A DNA stretch of 64,000 nucleotides from Ancylostoma caninum (Eukaryota > Nematoda > Chromadorea > Rhabditida > Ancylostomatidae). Position 1 is the stretch's first letter. Every line of letters begins with the position of its first letter. The notes below the pieces were generated by a model. It ran no database searches. It saw nothing but the letters and a program-made list of their open reading frames with translations, and was not told where the DNA came from. Both the position numbers and the translations under genes were made by a program. Positions 42,288 through 54,643 of the stretch are shown here, piece after piece. The DNA is taken from positions 372,001 to 436,000 of the forward strand of contig JBAJFG010000060.1 in the NCBI GenBank assembly GCA_037903475.1. The letters are read 5' to 3'.

Positions 42288-43745
42288 GTGAAATGATGCT
42301 TCTGCTTCTTCCAGGTTGTTAGGTGGATCTTTTATTATTGGCCTAACGTTTCGACGAGAACGTCTTTGTCAAAGGCCTGAAAGTGGTGTGGAGTTCAAAT
42401 TCACGTTCTCAGCCACTAAATGTTTCCTCCCTCTTGGCTAGTCCGGCATTGTTCTGGACTCACCAAAGAGAACCACTTTTAGGGGCAAGGCGAACCAACC
42501 TCTAGAATCCACCGCTTTTCGAATATTCGCACCGATGCAGACACTCTTCGCGAACGACTGGGTGTCACTGTGCACCATAGATGGTATATAAGTGCGATTA
42601 TCGCGTCAATCTACAGCTTGCATAGTGATAGGAAAGGAAGAAAGTCATTAGTGATTGACAGACATTCGTTGCGGTTGTTCATGCTCGGATTCCTTGCGGA
42701 TATCCAGAGCGCTTCTAATGCCTTACTCGCCGTGATATCCGTCTCGCAGCACGATATCGTACACATCACATCAAATTCAGAACCGTTGTGTTTTTCGTGC
42801 TTGTGTTTTCCGAGCGGAGATATTAGGCTTCCGCGACGCTTGCTAGCCAAATGTTCTTTAACGCGAATGCTGAGCATTCGGCCAGTTTCTCCGATATATA
42901 ATGCGCCACAGTTCAAACATGTAATTTGATAAATTACCCCTGCCTTCGAACAGTCTCCGGTTTTACCATGTGGACAGACTGCAATCAGTTGATATGCACT
43001 GCTTATCGTAAAGTCTATTCCGAACCAACTGTTTCTTGATGTTATCATTAGGAATGCTCACTAAGGTAACATCGTTGTGCAGTTGAGCTCGTACCAGACA
43101 TCGTCGTATGTCTGCTGCCATTTCGTCGGAGATGAAGGGAAGACAGAGGGTAAGTTTGTCTTCGTGTGCGCTGTGCCGGGTCTCGAAGCGTCTTGATTGG
43201 AATCGACGAGCTAATGGTGCGCGGAATATTGGAAACTAACAAGAGCGATTCCTGGCGCTCGTTCTCTCCACTGCTAACCTGCCGAGCGGTCCTGAACATG
43301 TTACCTATAACCGCGCGCTTGATAGACGTTGGATGTGCAGACGTTGCATATACCAGTATGTTCTTAGAATCGGCCTTGCGATACCACTTTACTTTCATCA
43401 TGCCATTGGACAACTTAATCTGGGTGTTAAGGTAGGGCAGTCAGCCGTCTTTGGGGGTTTCACGTGTTAACTTGATGTGTTCCGACTGTCGATTGAGGAT
43501 CTTGAAGCATTCATCCATTTCGGACTGAGTCGAAGTTACAATGCAACAGTCGTCAACATATCAACAGTATAACATTGGTAAGCGCTCTAGTACCGGTTGT
43601 TCTATCTTGCTCATGAAACAAATTGCCAAAACAGGCGCAAGTCTTTGGCCCATGGCAAGACCTCGTATTTGAGAAAAGTACTTTCCTGACCATTTAAATA
43701 TTGTGCAATTCAAACATTCCCTTATTAGCGTAATCGATTTTGATT
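42288..43745 (-). mobile_element. Penelope-like element, copy B, 5' truncated with 12-bp target duplication
   Basis: 1.45 kb nearly identical to 14707-16157 (copy A), including the TGA before YVDDC and the same frame breaks. Flanked by TCTGTTGGGAAC at 42276-42287 and again at 43746-43757, a 12-bp target-site duplication. Nine extra bases (ATTTTGATT) lie at the 5' junction. Contains the RT from just after motif A through motif B, the broken motif C, the linker and the full GIY-YIG domain (42611-43048), plus the 3' hammerhead-like motif near 42350. Confidence 0.9.
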
Positions 43746-43757
43746 TCTGTTGGGAAC

Positions 43758-45260
43758 CTTAAAACGGCAGTTACATGCTTATGTCGAATGCCGCGCTCCC
43801 GGACTGTACTTAGGATGGTAACACGAGCAGAATGATTCCAAGGGCTTTTCTTTGTTACCACCGAAACGTACAGGCAATCAATTTCCTGTTCCTCTGAAGC
43901 GTCAAATGCATTTCTTAACCGCATACTCCCTAAACTACATTCGAGATCAGTAGTCAGTTATACTGAACATCCAAGGTGACTATTGCCGGATACCCTCTAC
44001 TGGTATCAAAAACTATTACCTCACACCCGATAAGTTGAGTCCCATTTCATCGCCTGGTCTTCACAGGAGAAAATGGATAAATGTTCCGAAATTCTGAATT
44101 AGCAAGCAGTGCATACCGAAAATTCCTAGCAACAAAAGTGGCATTGCTTACTGGGGGTCGCTCCATCCGACACTCAAAGAATTCGCTGCAGTGAGGGGGA
44201 AGCCTGTTTAACACTGCAAGAAACGTATGCTCAGGCACGATCGAGAAGGTGCTCAACGGTTTTCAACAGAATTGTTTCGTTCATTTTTTTTTGTAAAAGC
44301 TCAACGGTAAAAGTTCTCGTGCGGGTCAGGTAGATTGAAGTGATTCCTTCATTGACAGCGTGTTGGTGTTGGACCTTCATTTCATGGCTTTTTTGCTATA
44401 ATGGGTACATAGCTTCTATTTTGAACATACTACTCTACACCAACTCGTATCAAAGAAGCAATGGTTATCAAAGAAGCTTCTCTTTGCTCTAGTTACATGG
44501 GAAGTATGTTTAGAGTGTGAGCATGAAACCTTCTCGAGCACTATTCACTTTTTTCCAGACACGGGCATTCTTAGAGTAAGATTGGAGCAGATGTGTTTTT
44601 ACACATCAACATTTATGCTCGAAATATGCATTCTTTGTGGGCTTTTGCCAACGAAGAAAATGATGGCAGAATTCCATTCTCAACAGTGTAACCACGGAGC
44701 ACTTTAAACAACTCAGGCTTTGGAGTGTACATGTGCAGTACCCGGTCCGTACCCGAACTAATGGGCACGGCGCCAACGACAACGACGACCCTTTGAGGCA
44801 GAAGAGGTTCCGAGCTGGACGTCAATCAGCGTTGGGAAAGGAGTTTCCACTCACTCAACCAATGTCCACAGTGATTATATTCCATAAAGCGGAGTGGGGC
44901 CAGTATTTCTATTCCTGCACAGATCAGTTTGACTATTGGCACCGAAAAAGGCACATGTGGGTGTATAGTTCTGCACCGGCTCAAAAGTTTCTCAAGAGTA
45001 GGTCACAGAAACCCTCACTAGTATTCCCTCTTCTTTTTTATGTGATTTAGCATGCTTGAAGCAAAACAATCAATTCTGTTCTCTTTCTGGGCCGGGAAAA
45101 TCAACGTAGGTTTTACTCCAGCGAGGTTAGTCATGTTTTTTACAGCAAAATTAGATTTCACACATAGAAGGGGCAAGTGATGATTCAAACATAGCGGAAA
45201 TTACATATTAAATCTGAATAATTCAGGAATAATGTAGCCATATAGTGCTTGAACACATAC
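43758..45260. other. Intronic sequence, no confident gene
   Basis: Minus-strand stretches 43758-43925 (EEQEIDCLYVSVVTKKS) and 44613-44825 (LPQRVVVVVGAVPISSGTDR) look protein-like. They do not match the missing ANF-domain block, lack clear splice sites and are left uncalled. Confidence 0.35.
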
Positions 45261-45378
45261 CTGGACATCGTTCTTCATAATATTGCAGGTTTGTTCAGGA
45301 TCTCCCAAGTTAGAGTAGAGGAGTGCAAACTGGTCCCATTCAAATGACAGCAGAACAGAACGTATTGCAATGCCGAGA
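45261..45378 (-). CDS. Receptor-type guanylyl cyclase ligand-binding domain, exon b
   Basis: The 118-nt exon lies between a CTTCTTTTTAG acceptor and a CAG|gtatgtg donor. It encodes LGIAIRSVLLSFEWDQFALL then YSNLGDPEQTCNIMKNDVQ. The block 'F.W..FALLYSN' followed by a cysteine-containing helix is the classical second block of nematode receptor guanylyl cyclase ectodomains. It starts with one base that completes the codon left open by exon a and ends in phase 0. The intron to exon a is 1184 bp. The intron to the next confident exon (21063-21189) is about 24 kb and contains the LRR-like gene and many mobile elements. Roughly 35-45 residues of the domain are expected between this exon and the next one, so at least one small exon is missing or only weakly identified (see 21543-21614). 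Confidence 0.88.
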
Positions 45379-46562
45379 CTAAAAAGAAGAAGTGAAAGAG
45401 TCCATTGCTAAACTATGAGAGGAAAGGGTGAGGTGGGCGAAAAGCCATCACCTTTGCAGAGAGGGATGAAAGAACTGATCCGTGAGCAGGTCCACATAGA
45501 ACTCGACGATTATCAGGAAGAGCACTTTCATAGCGAAGCGAACGATTTTGAGAGAAGAGAGAATATGGTCATGGACGGTCACAGAAGAAGTGCAACTCAA
45601 ACAGATATTCTATCGTCCGCTGTGAATCGAAGCGGCATTCGCGAAAGTGGCTAGTGGATATGCAGTCCGAAGAATCGTAAGCAATAAGAGTGGTCTCTCT
45701 TGCTGATCATTTATCAGCATGGTCTTTATGCTGGTTGAGGCTGATGTTTCTGACAGCGAACATGCATGATGTCGGCGCATAGAGGGTAGAGAAGCAGCTC
45801 TGTTGAATAAGAAGAGTTGTTCTAGAAAGCAAGGATCGCTGCTAATTCGCCCATGAAAAATAGGCCTGTTAGGATGGAATTGAATCAACAGGCAAAGCGC
45901 CAAATACTACTAACTCATCGCGGCAGGGCATGACGTGCAACCCCTGGACGTCGATGATATGGGTCTCTCAATGGAGAATTATCGAGATATAGGCGGGTAC
46001 TAAATAATGAACTGGTGGCACGAATTTGAGACAGAATTAAGCGAATTAGCCAAAAATATGTTCCACTGTCTCTTGAGGATACTAGCGGCGTTTCTTTTTT
46101 TCGCAGCATTTCGTTTTCTCGAACATCAGAATAGTTGTTGGGAGCCGGAGTCACGGAAATATCTTTTGTCGAAGCGGTCGCTTCTCCTTTGAAATAAATG
46201 AAATCTCTCTTCTTTCACTTTTACTGGACTTGTTAGCAATTTCATCATTCAATGTGAGAATGCAAGAACTCTCAAAACTTTTACGGCAAATTACTCGCTT
46301 ATGGTAGGATTGAGATCGATTGCTGTTTAAGACGAAATGAAGCGATAGAAACGAAAAAGTTGATGACAGCCAGCCTGTTCCTTCAACTTGCACTCGGTAA
46401 ATGCTATCTTGTAGAGTTTTTAGAAGTTGTACTGGTGCCACAATCAACTTTTGAATCTTCCTTAGTTTCGTTGTCGTATTTAAGACTAAATTCTTGAAAA
46501 AAAGCCTGTTCTGCGACCGAAATACTTAGTCACCCCACTCAGCACCGTGCACAGAAACATAC

Positions 46563-46695
46563 CTGAATGAATTTACCGATAGCACTGCTGTCGTAGGGAA
46601 GCGTGCTACATTATCGAGAACGGATGACGTGCTCAATCCCCAGGTGAAGATCGGAATGTTGTAGCAGGCGGAGACGACAGCAGAAATCACTGCAG
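46563..46695 (-). CDS. Receptor-type guanylyl cyclase, extracellular ligand-binding domain, exon a (most N-terminal seen)
   Basis: This exon encodes about 44 residues that match the start of the ANF-receptor ligand-binding fold of receptor guanylyl cyclases. It contains ACYNIPIFTWGLSTSS followed by VARFPTTAVLSVNSF, the 'arg-Phe-Pro-Thr-Thr' signature that precedes the second strand-helix block. It is bounded by a TATTGCAG acceptor and a CAG|gtatgt donor. It enters with two bases completing a codon and leaves in phase 2. The next exon at 45261-45378 supplies exactly the one missing base, giving ...NSF-S-LGIAIRSV. The product should be a single-pass membrane protein that turns ligand or sensory input into cGMP, but the transmembrane, kinase-homology and cyclase domains are not visible here. 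Exons upstream (signal peptide, GxGxx region) were not found in 46.7-64 kb. Confidence 0.85.
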
Positions 46696-48291
46696 CTGCA
46701 ATACTAAACGTTTTTTTGGTTATCGCAAAGAGCAAAAACATTCAGCAAAAACAGCTCCCAAAAATCGAAGGACCGCCTTCTTGTCGCAAAAATTACAATT
46801 CTCTAGGATCCTTTTGCACATGTCATGGAAATGCGCCTGTCATACCTGCTCGTCGTACCTCAAAGTCTGCCTGCTAAAGCTCGGAGCAGATTTGGATTCC
46901 AGGTGAAAATCAATTGAACGAACAGCAAGGAAAAGTGCATAACTTCAGTTAACGAGCTGATGTTGTATTAAGCGCTTTTTCAGTTTTCAGGGTGTTAGTG
47001 GACAGGATTGTTGGAGTGGAGATAATCTAGGCACTCTGTCTGTACAGTACAGTATGTTAGCTCATAAATACCATCTCACAATAAAGTATCCAGAAAACGT
47101 ATAGAATCACATCCCTCAACGCCTTTGTCAAGAACAATTTAGTACCACCTAATAAAAAAAAGCTCAACTTTAGGGCAATTTATACTAACTGCGTGCATCA
47201 GTCGTGCATCAGTCGCACGCATCCATTTGCGAGGGATTATTCATGAAGATCGGTCAAGGTCAACGTACATTTCCAATGAAAAGAATGCGCAGCCGCAGCG
47301 ATGCCGTGAACGCGTGCGTCTGAGCTGCGTCAGCGGTGCGACTGGGCCTTACTTTTCATCATATGGACGCACTCGCGTTAGTTGCACGCACGCAGTACAA
47401 GATCGGTTGTGGTTTACTGGTTAGCTGACAGCTGTGATGCAACATGGCTACACCCGGAGGTGATCCGGATAATCGCTTGATAATGCGATTACTGAATAAC
47501 AAGCCAGCATATGAAAAACCCCGGTGGGGTCAAGTTAGTTCGTGTCGGTGCTCAAAACCAGCTAATTCCACTCACCTGTCCAGCAAAGTGGAAAGCCGCA
47601 GTCGTCTCACCTCCGCTTGCCTCGACTAGTAACATAGGAGTAGCACACACTCATGAGAAGAAGAGTCGCGAGGAAAAATTTTCAAGGATACAAGCAGATT
47701 GTGTTCACTCCTACAGTCGGGTACACAACAGATTTACTACCACCTAATGAAACAAAGCATACTTAACATCCTGAAACATTCTTGCTGTTTCTGCGGTGGT
47801 GGCTGGTCGCCTTCTTCGACACTCGGCTTCTTCCTCTCCACTCTGGCCCCGTATCTTCTGCCGGAAGTGATTGGTCTCAACGGCAGACTATCGCCCACCC
47901 AAATGGATAACTCTTTGAGACGATAACGACTGACTATCGGCACGATCAATGTTCGATCTCTTGCGACGACTGCAACCCTAGTGGAACTGAAACCTATCTT
48001 CCGTGTGTGCACAGTTTGTACTGCAATCAGCGGAAATATTTCGGAATTTCGATGGAGTAATGAACTGCATTACAATCGAACATCTGCAACTAAACTTATG
48101 GAACGATCAGCCGCATCTCTCTCTTTTAGACAGAGTTGACGAGGTGGGAAACGAAGCTAACGGGAACTTCGGGAAGTTTACTTCTGGCTCTGCTAATGAA
48201 CGTGGACGACTGTTAACCCGATTAGGATTTTGTGCATGGAACATGCACTCTCCGGAAAAGAAAATATCTATATGAAAAAAAAAAAGAAAAT
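46696..48291. other. Upstream intron or 5' region of the guanylyl cyclase gene
   Basis: Expected N-terminal exons (signal peptide, first Rossmann half ending in '..IIGP') were not found on the minus strand. A plus-strand ATG at 47444 opens MATPGGDPDNRLIMRLLNNK, and an overlapping frame reads GVKLVRVGAQNQLIPLTCPA. Neither has supporting splice sites or family similarity. Confidence 0.35.
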
Positions 48292-49999
48292 ATCCTCTTA
48301 TATAAATCATGTGCAACAAAATTCTCCAGAGCGCAGGCGTAGGGGGAATGGCACGTGATCGCATGATTTAGCCGTGAAGCTCGATTATAGACTGTGGCTC
48401 GCGAGGATGCGCAGCTGACGGGGCATTCGGCCGATGTTTCGTCATAGGTGCATAGACGTGGTGGAAGTCGGGTGCATTCGGGATTTCGCGGTGGGACCAG
48501 CAGCTAGCGATCTCGAGCCCTCCGGGCGAGACAGTGTTTACAACGATTTGACTATGCATAGCAGCAATGTACGGAGCAGAGTAGCCTCTCTGATGGAGCT
48601 TTGTCCGTAACTGCACTCAATCTTGGAACGCTGGCCGGGAATCACTTGGAGAGGATGAGTGGAAGCCGTAGCGATAGGATTCACTCGGTTTCCTTATGTA
48701 GGATGTGCTCTTTGCGCACCTCTCATTATTGAGGTCCCATGGTGATTATGCAGCTTGAGGATCCGTCTGTTTTTAAGAAGGGCAGTACAATCAAATACAC
48801 AGGATGAACGAACGAAGAACACGTCAGTATAAGCTGTTGTGACATTTTTTGGAACCAGTTGTGCAATTGATCCAACTTTCTAAGTATTTCCTAACTTTCT
48901 TCCATTTTTTTTCAATATTTACAAAGAGTGTGGGTGCACTGATGACTCACTGATGTGCCGGAGCCTGTAGTTCACAAAAACATCAGGATGGGTGTCCATC
49001 GATCGAAAAAGGGTGGCCAAATAGTGGAGAAAGCGGCAGGATACGGGTCATCGATGGAGACTGGGTCCGCAAGAGCCCATTAGTGGGGAAGTGCCAGGGA
49101 ACGAGTAAACGGATGGGGATTGGGTCCGCCGTGGCCCAATAGTGGGGAAAATGTTAGGATACGTGTTCATGGATGGAGAATGGATCCGCATAGGGCCCAA
49201 TATTGGGGAAAGCGCTGGGACACGGGTCGCACCGATGGATTGGGTCTGCCCTGTCCCAATAGTGGGAGGAACGCCAGGATAGAGATCCATGAACGGAGAA
49301 TGGGTCTTTCCTGGCCCAAAAGTGGGAAAGCGCCTGGATACGGGTGCACGGGAAGAGAGTGAGTTCGCATGGTTCTCATTAGTGGGAAAAATGCCAGGAT
49401 ACGTGTTCACGGATGGAGAATGGGTCCGCCGTGGCCCAGTAGTGGGTAATACATCAAGATGCACGTCTACCAGTGGAGTAGTGGCACGCTACGCACTCAT
49501 ATGTGTCTCGGTCGACCCCGCTCTTCTTCCTCCCTGTACATTGAAGCAGAAGCTCATCAGTTGAACTATCTCAGCAACGTGAACCTTGAATCATTTCAGG
49601 TGATTATTCGCACAGCATTAGTTACACTATGTTGTTCACAAGTACTAAAGCCATGTGAAAGATACTCCTGCTCAGAGTTGAAAGTGGCCGCTCATAACGG
49701 GTCCATAGGCATGTAAGAAATGTGACAAAAAAGTAGGTAGTATCATTGCATCGAAAATTAGCTTTACATGCAGGTGTGCGTGATTAAGAGGAAGGCTAGG
49801 ATCGAAGACTCGAAGCCTGACGAGGCGGCCAGGCTCGTAGAATATACACAACTCATAAGAAGGATTTTGTATTTGAGTTCATTTAATGATTAGTTCTGCT
49901 TATTCGCTAATTTTCTAAGCATTTCGCACGTGTGGTGCTTTTGCACATACCTCAAGTGGCTGCTCCACCCCACTTTCTAGCGTCCCGAAGGGGCGCAAG
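48292..49999 (+). mobile_element. Type I Helitron-like element, near-complete
   Basis: Starts A|TCCTCTTATATAAATC and ends with the GCGTCCCGAAGGGGCG hairpin followed by CAAG|T (CTAG mutated). 1.7 kb. Minisatellite at 48960-49490 in plus orientation (GGGTCCGCCGTGGCCCAATA...AATGTTAGGATACG). Best reference copy for the family in the window, with both halves present. Confidence 0.75.
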
Positions 50000-50230
50000 T
50001 CTATATAAAATATCTATAATATATGTCTCAAGAAGTAACGGAAGCCACAGTTGCATCATATTACAATGAGTTGTACAAGTCATTTCAAAATTTCAACCTC
50101 TCTATTCCTCCCGCCTAGTAAAGACCTCCCTCCGGCGTATGGCATAGTCAACAGCGGCACCGCACCGGTGAAAAAAATGAACTAGAACGATGAGAACAAA
50201 ACGCTACATGTTCTCGTATTTTATCACACG
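50000..50230 (+). other. Short spacer with possible exon start
   Basis: Between two Helitron-like elements, an ATG at 50024 opens MSQEVTEATVASYYNELYKS and stops after FQNFNLSIPPA. No similarity recognised. Only noted because it is single-copy sequence and codon-like. Confidence 0.15.
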
Positions 50231-50231
50231 A

Positions 50232-51295
50232 CCAGCGCCCCTACGGGTCGCTAGAAAGTGGGATGGGACAGCCACTTGAGGTATGTGCAAAAGTTTCGCG
50301 CCTATAAAATCTTTAGGAAATTAAAATAGAAGCGAATATAGTAATTAATTGAGTTTGGATACGAAATTCTCCTTATGCGTTGTGTGTATCCTACCAGTCT
50401 GGCCGCATGACCAACTCCGGACTTCTTGTACACGTCTTGCTCGAGCACTCTTCATCACACATCACCATGTAAATCCACTTTTCGATGCTATGATACATCC
50501 CCGATTTGCTGTCATCGCATTTCTTAAATGTCCATGGACCTATCATGGCTAGTTATTCTCAAATCTGCGCGAGGATATCCTTTATATGAATCTAGTAGCT
50601 GTCAACTATTTGCTGTAACCGACACAGTGTGAATAAGAGGATGAAGTTGAGATTGTTGTTGGAATACTCCAGCAGATATGAATGCAATGCTTCGAAATCT
50701 AGGAGAAAGTAGAGGAGTTCGCTTCAGAAACAATTGATTGTGCGGAAGAGAGTCAGACAGAAATGGCTAGTATCATTTTTATTGCGTTGGGATGCTCACG
50801 AACATCTTTATCTAGGTCGCGTTTTCCTGCCACTTGAGCGCCGGCGCACATCGGTGTTACCGTATCCTGATGTCTTTCATACTTTCACCGCATTGCAACC
50901 ATCCTCCAACGATTGATCCTCTCCCTAGGGTTTTCCCTACTATAGGGCGCCAGCACATCTTTCGTTCTTCGCTGGATCCATATCGCAGAGTTCTCCCATG
51001 TACTGGGCCACAGCAGACCCACCATTCTCAATTGACGTACACGCATTCTAACGTTTCTTCAGCTAATAGACTGTACTGGAGCAATCCTTTATCTGCAGAC
51101 CCGTATCCAAGGCCGTTTTCTAAATTACAGGGTGCAAGCGCTCCTTTCTCGGTCAGTGAATCTACACCTTAGCTTTTCCCACATCATTCGGCCAAAGCAG
51201 TGGACCCACATTCTGGCGTTTCTCACACATCGGCCACCTTCTTCATCTGTAAATACGTACTTTGACGTTATTCACACCTTGGCCATTCGTATTCT
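50232..51295 (-). mobile_element. Type I Helitron-like element, decayed, 5' end lost
   Basis: The 3' terminus (minus strand) is a variant hairpin GCGACCCGTAGGGGCGC with CTGG at 50232. The subterminal part matches other type I copies (GCTGTCCCATCCCAC, TTGCACATACC). The minisatellite (50850-51290) is strongly diverged. It ends where PLE sequence begins. Confidence 0.5.
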
Positions 51296-51299
51296 CTAG

Positions 51300-51955
51300 T
51301 AGAGACATTGAAACCCTTTTGACGGCAACACTTCAGTGTAGGATATTTCTCTTCATTAACAAGTTTTAGGCGCAGAAATAAGGACAGGCTACGGGGATCC
51401 GCGTAACCCCCCATTGTGTATCTCGGTCATATCGAAAGGCCCTCGCTATTTGTTGAATACTCTTCTATAGAAGTTATATAGATGATGTTCTTGTAGTTGT
51501 AGCAACACCTGCGGAGTGAGCTGTCACAATTGCTCATTTGATTTTCAAGGAGTCCACATCAGGTTCACAATCGAAGAACCCAACAGAGATAGTTTCGTAC
51601 TATCTCTTAATAACTGAGTTCGAATTCAGAAGGAAAAGAAGTGCGTTGCTACAAGAAGGGAAGTGCTCACCTATTGCATATAAATGTGAAGGTCATGCGG
51701 AGCTTAAGAGCTCAAGTATAACCAGCAATCGAATCTCCACTGAAAACACAAAAGGTGATGGTTAAACACGAAGTATCCTGTTTAAGAATGGGTACACCAG
51801 AGAGATCGCTTGTTCATGGAGGCCATACCAGACCAGCATCATCTTACGGAATTTTGGCCTCTCTGTGCGCCTTGTACTCCAACCACCACCAACGCTCGAA
51901 CGGTTGCTAACATCGCCGACAGCTACGAAGCAGAATGCGAATGACGATCGTGTCG
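51300..51955 (+). mobile_element. PLE (second family), RT motif B to thumb
   Basis: Reading across frames: LLTATLQCRIFLF, degraded motif B (ATGIRVTP..), then YRSYIDDVLVVVATPAE (motif C, YIDD), a stop, and ITEFEFRRKRSALLQEGK with a post-C block. An almost identical copy lies inverted at 52400-53010. Several stops and frame shifts. Confidence 0.65.
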
Positions 51956-52407
51956 GTATTGTCATGATAAAAAACCTGGGCCAGTAGTAATCATACATCC
52001 GATCACTCAACGCCGAGTTGAGCGCTCGGACGAGTTTTCCAAAATGAAACCACCTTGAATCGACTATTGATTGACTGAACTCCCAAATCCCGAGATATTT
52101 CTTTATTTTCCACTACTGGGTGCCGTCACCGAAAGAATGCGTGAGTGCTCAGTGGCGGGCAATTGAAATCTTCGCAGAAATCCACCCACAGAGCACTTGG
52201 ACCTAGCAGCGGTTAACATGTCGTGCGAGCGACTTTCTTGATTCCTTACTCCGTCCGTATTCGAATCGTCTCATTTGCACCTGATCGGAACAAATTCTCC
52301 TCCATCTTTTATATACCGATGCTAGGCGTTGTCAGTTTGAAAGATGTCTGTTCGAAAAAATTGAACCATTTGCTCATTCTGCTTCTTAGCATTCATTCTG
52401 CTTCGTA

Positions 52408-53841
52408 GCTGTCAACGATGTTAGCAACCGTTTGAGCGTTGGTGGTGGTTGGAGTACAAGGCGCACTACGAGGCCAAAATTCCTTAAGATGATGCTGGTC
52501 TGGTATGGCCTCCATGAACAAGCGATCTCTTTGGTGTACCCATTCTTAAACAGGATTCTGTGTTTTCAGTGGAGATTCGATCGCTGGTTATCCTTAAGCT
52601 CTGCATGACCTTCACATTTATATGCAATGGGTGAGCACTTCTTTTCTTGTAGCAACGCACTTCTTCTTTTCCTTCGTGAATTCGAACTCAGTTATTAGGA
52701 GATAGTACGTAACTATCTCTGTTGGGTTCTTCGATTGTGAACTTGATGTGGACTTCTTGAAGTTCAAATAAGCAATTGTGACAGCTTACTCCGCAGGTGT
52801 TGCTACAACTACAAGAACATCATCTATATAACTTCTATAGAAGAGTATTCAACAAATAGCGACGGCCTTTCGATATGACCGAGATACGCAATGGGCATTA
52901 GGGGGTTACGCGGATCCCCGTGGCCAGTCCTTACTTCTGCGCCTAAAACTTGTTAATGAAGAGAAATATATTACACTGAAGTGTTGCCGTCAAAAGGGTT
53001 TCAACGTCTTAACTAGAGAATGCCAATGTCTCCATTTTTTTGCAATGATCATCCACCAGTTCAATCAGAATTTCGATGGCTGCGGTTCTATTGATGTTAG
53101 TATACAAAAAAATTGTATCGTACTAACGTAATTGACGTAGCATGCCTTGTCCAGAATCTGGCAGCATTGAATCTCATTGATGAATTCATTTGAGTCTGCA
53201 ATGTGAGCTCTCACAAATCGTAGAAGTGGGGCAAGAATTTCTACCAGCAGGCGGCTTTTCCTTTGTGACTGCGCACCGCAAGGTGAGATTCAGATATATT
53301 CGCGCTCGCGAAGTCAACGCTCGGCTCAAGCTTATTGATTCTGAGGGAGTGAGTAAACGTTGGAACTTCGGGATGATCATTCCAAAGACACGATTTTACG
53401 CTAGCATCGAACTTCCCACAGAGGACAGACTTGACTACGTTTCGTAACAATTACATACATGCGAATCAATTACTCGAGAACATGGCTCGTAGACACTGTC
53501 GTCAGCGATTGCTCTATGCTGGATTGCTGTATTGCTAGAGTCTTGTCAAGGGTTTGTGGTATGAATACTATGTAACGTTTTTGTCACCCATAGTTATTCA
53601 TTACGTTCTTCTTCTATACTTTTCTTCAGCGCTGCTTCAATCCTTTGAGCCTTCGCGGAGTAAGATTTGGATTGAATCTCAACCTTGATGCTTCCAGAGA
53701 GACACGCATCAAATCAACAAACCTCGGGGGCTCTGATCTTGGCCTCCAGGTCAGGGACAGATTTCAGAAGGACAGTGCGGGATTTTGGGAACGGAAGAGA
53801 AGAAATGAGGGTGGATACCTTACTGAGAACTGTTGGACCTT
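52408..53841 (-). mobile_element. PLE (second family), longest copy, inverted between two others
   Basis: Minus strand, N- to C-terminal: 53840-53560 upstream region (RFNPNLTPRRLKGLKQR), 53450-53190 (KLEPSVDFASANIS then HLAVRSHKGKA region), the pre-A stretch, INRTAAIEILIELVDDH (motif A neighbourhood, 53095-53040), degraded motif B, motif C (YIDDV, about 52830), and the thumb. Its C-terminal half mirrors 51300-51955 and its N-terminal half mirrors 54997-55890. No intact frame. Confidence 0.65.
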
Positions 53842-54543
53842 TCGCGGCCACGGCGGGCCCTTTCGCCATTGCTGGGCCGGTATCTCGGCGTCCGCCTCAC
53901 CATTGGGCCACGGCGGGCCCTTTCTCATCGCTGGACCCGTGTCATGGAGTTCCCCACAGCACTGGGCCACGCCGGGTCCTTTCTCCATCGGTGGAGCCGT
54001 ACCCGTATATAGTTGATTAGATCCACAATGTCATGCCTTCATATTCAGAGGCTTTTACTCTTTGCTAGTGCAGAAGCTTTCTCGAAACGAACGGATGTCG
54101 TGACTACATAATCGCTGCGAGAATTCAGCAGGGGATGCGACAATAGCATCCGCCAGATGAGGCGACCGCGTAGGTTCAGCCTCACCGAAGCTTCCGAGAC
54201 CCTGCAGCTCTCATAACACCCGTCCATTTCTTCCTGCAAGTGCACACAGCGCCGCAACAGTGGAAGGCTGGTTTTCCTGCTGCGTACATTGTGCAGCCTG
54301 AAAGCTCTCAAACATTCCCTCACTCCTATGCGGCGAGACCGCCAGCAAAGGTGATGAAACCACTAACTCGTGCATGCGGGAGAGCCAGCAGTGACGTATT
54401 TGCGAGTCCCGAAACGAATGTGCCTGCGTCTCTAAAAATCGGCCATTTCGCCACACAGTCTGCTCCTCGAGATTGCGGTGTCTATGAGTGCCGTCGCGTA
54501 TCTCTAGCCGCTCTAGCCCCCTTACTGCGCTTTGTTTAATAGA
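53836..54543 (-). mobile_element. Type II Helitron-like element, 5' half with a few minisatellite units
   Basis: Minus-strand start A|TCTATTAAACAAAGCGC at 54543, then the type II 5' region (GGCGAAATGGCCGATTTTTA, TTCGTTTCGGGACTCGC, GCACAATGTACGCAGCAGG). It runs into about three 60-bp units (53840-54010), where it is cut off by the PLE. Confidence 0.7.
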
Positions 54544-54581
54544 TATTACATCATATATATATATATCATATACATATATGT

Positions 54582-54643
54582 TGACGATTACTTCGTCATA
54601 TGTTCCACCCGGGAGAAATGGATAAGTGTTTTGAACTTCCGAG
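54582..54643 (+). pseudogene. PLE motif C scrap
   Basis: Reads VDDYFVICSTRE, then in the next frame EMDKCFEL, matching 57790-57730 (minus) of the PLE at 56705-57860. It directly follows a (TA)n-rich stretch that begins at the Helitron-like terminus. Confidence 0.55.

Noticed and set aside
45415..45654. 79-codon plus-strand ORF (MRGKGEVGEKPS...)
   Set aside because: Lies inside a 1.2-kb guanylyl cyclase intron on the other strand; no splice sites, homology or repeats to support it.
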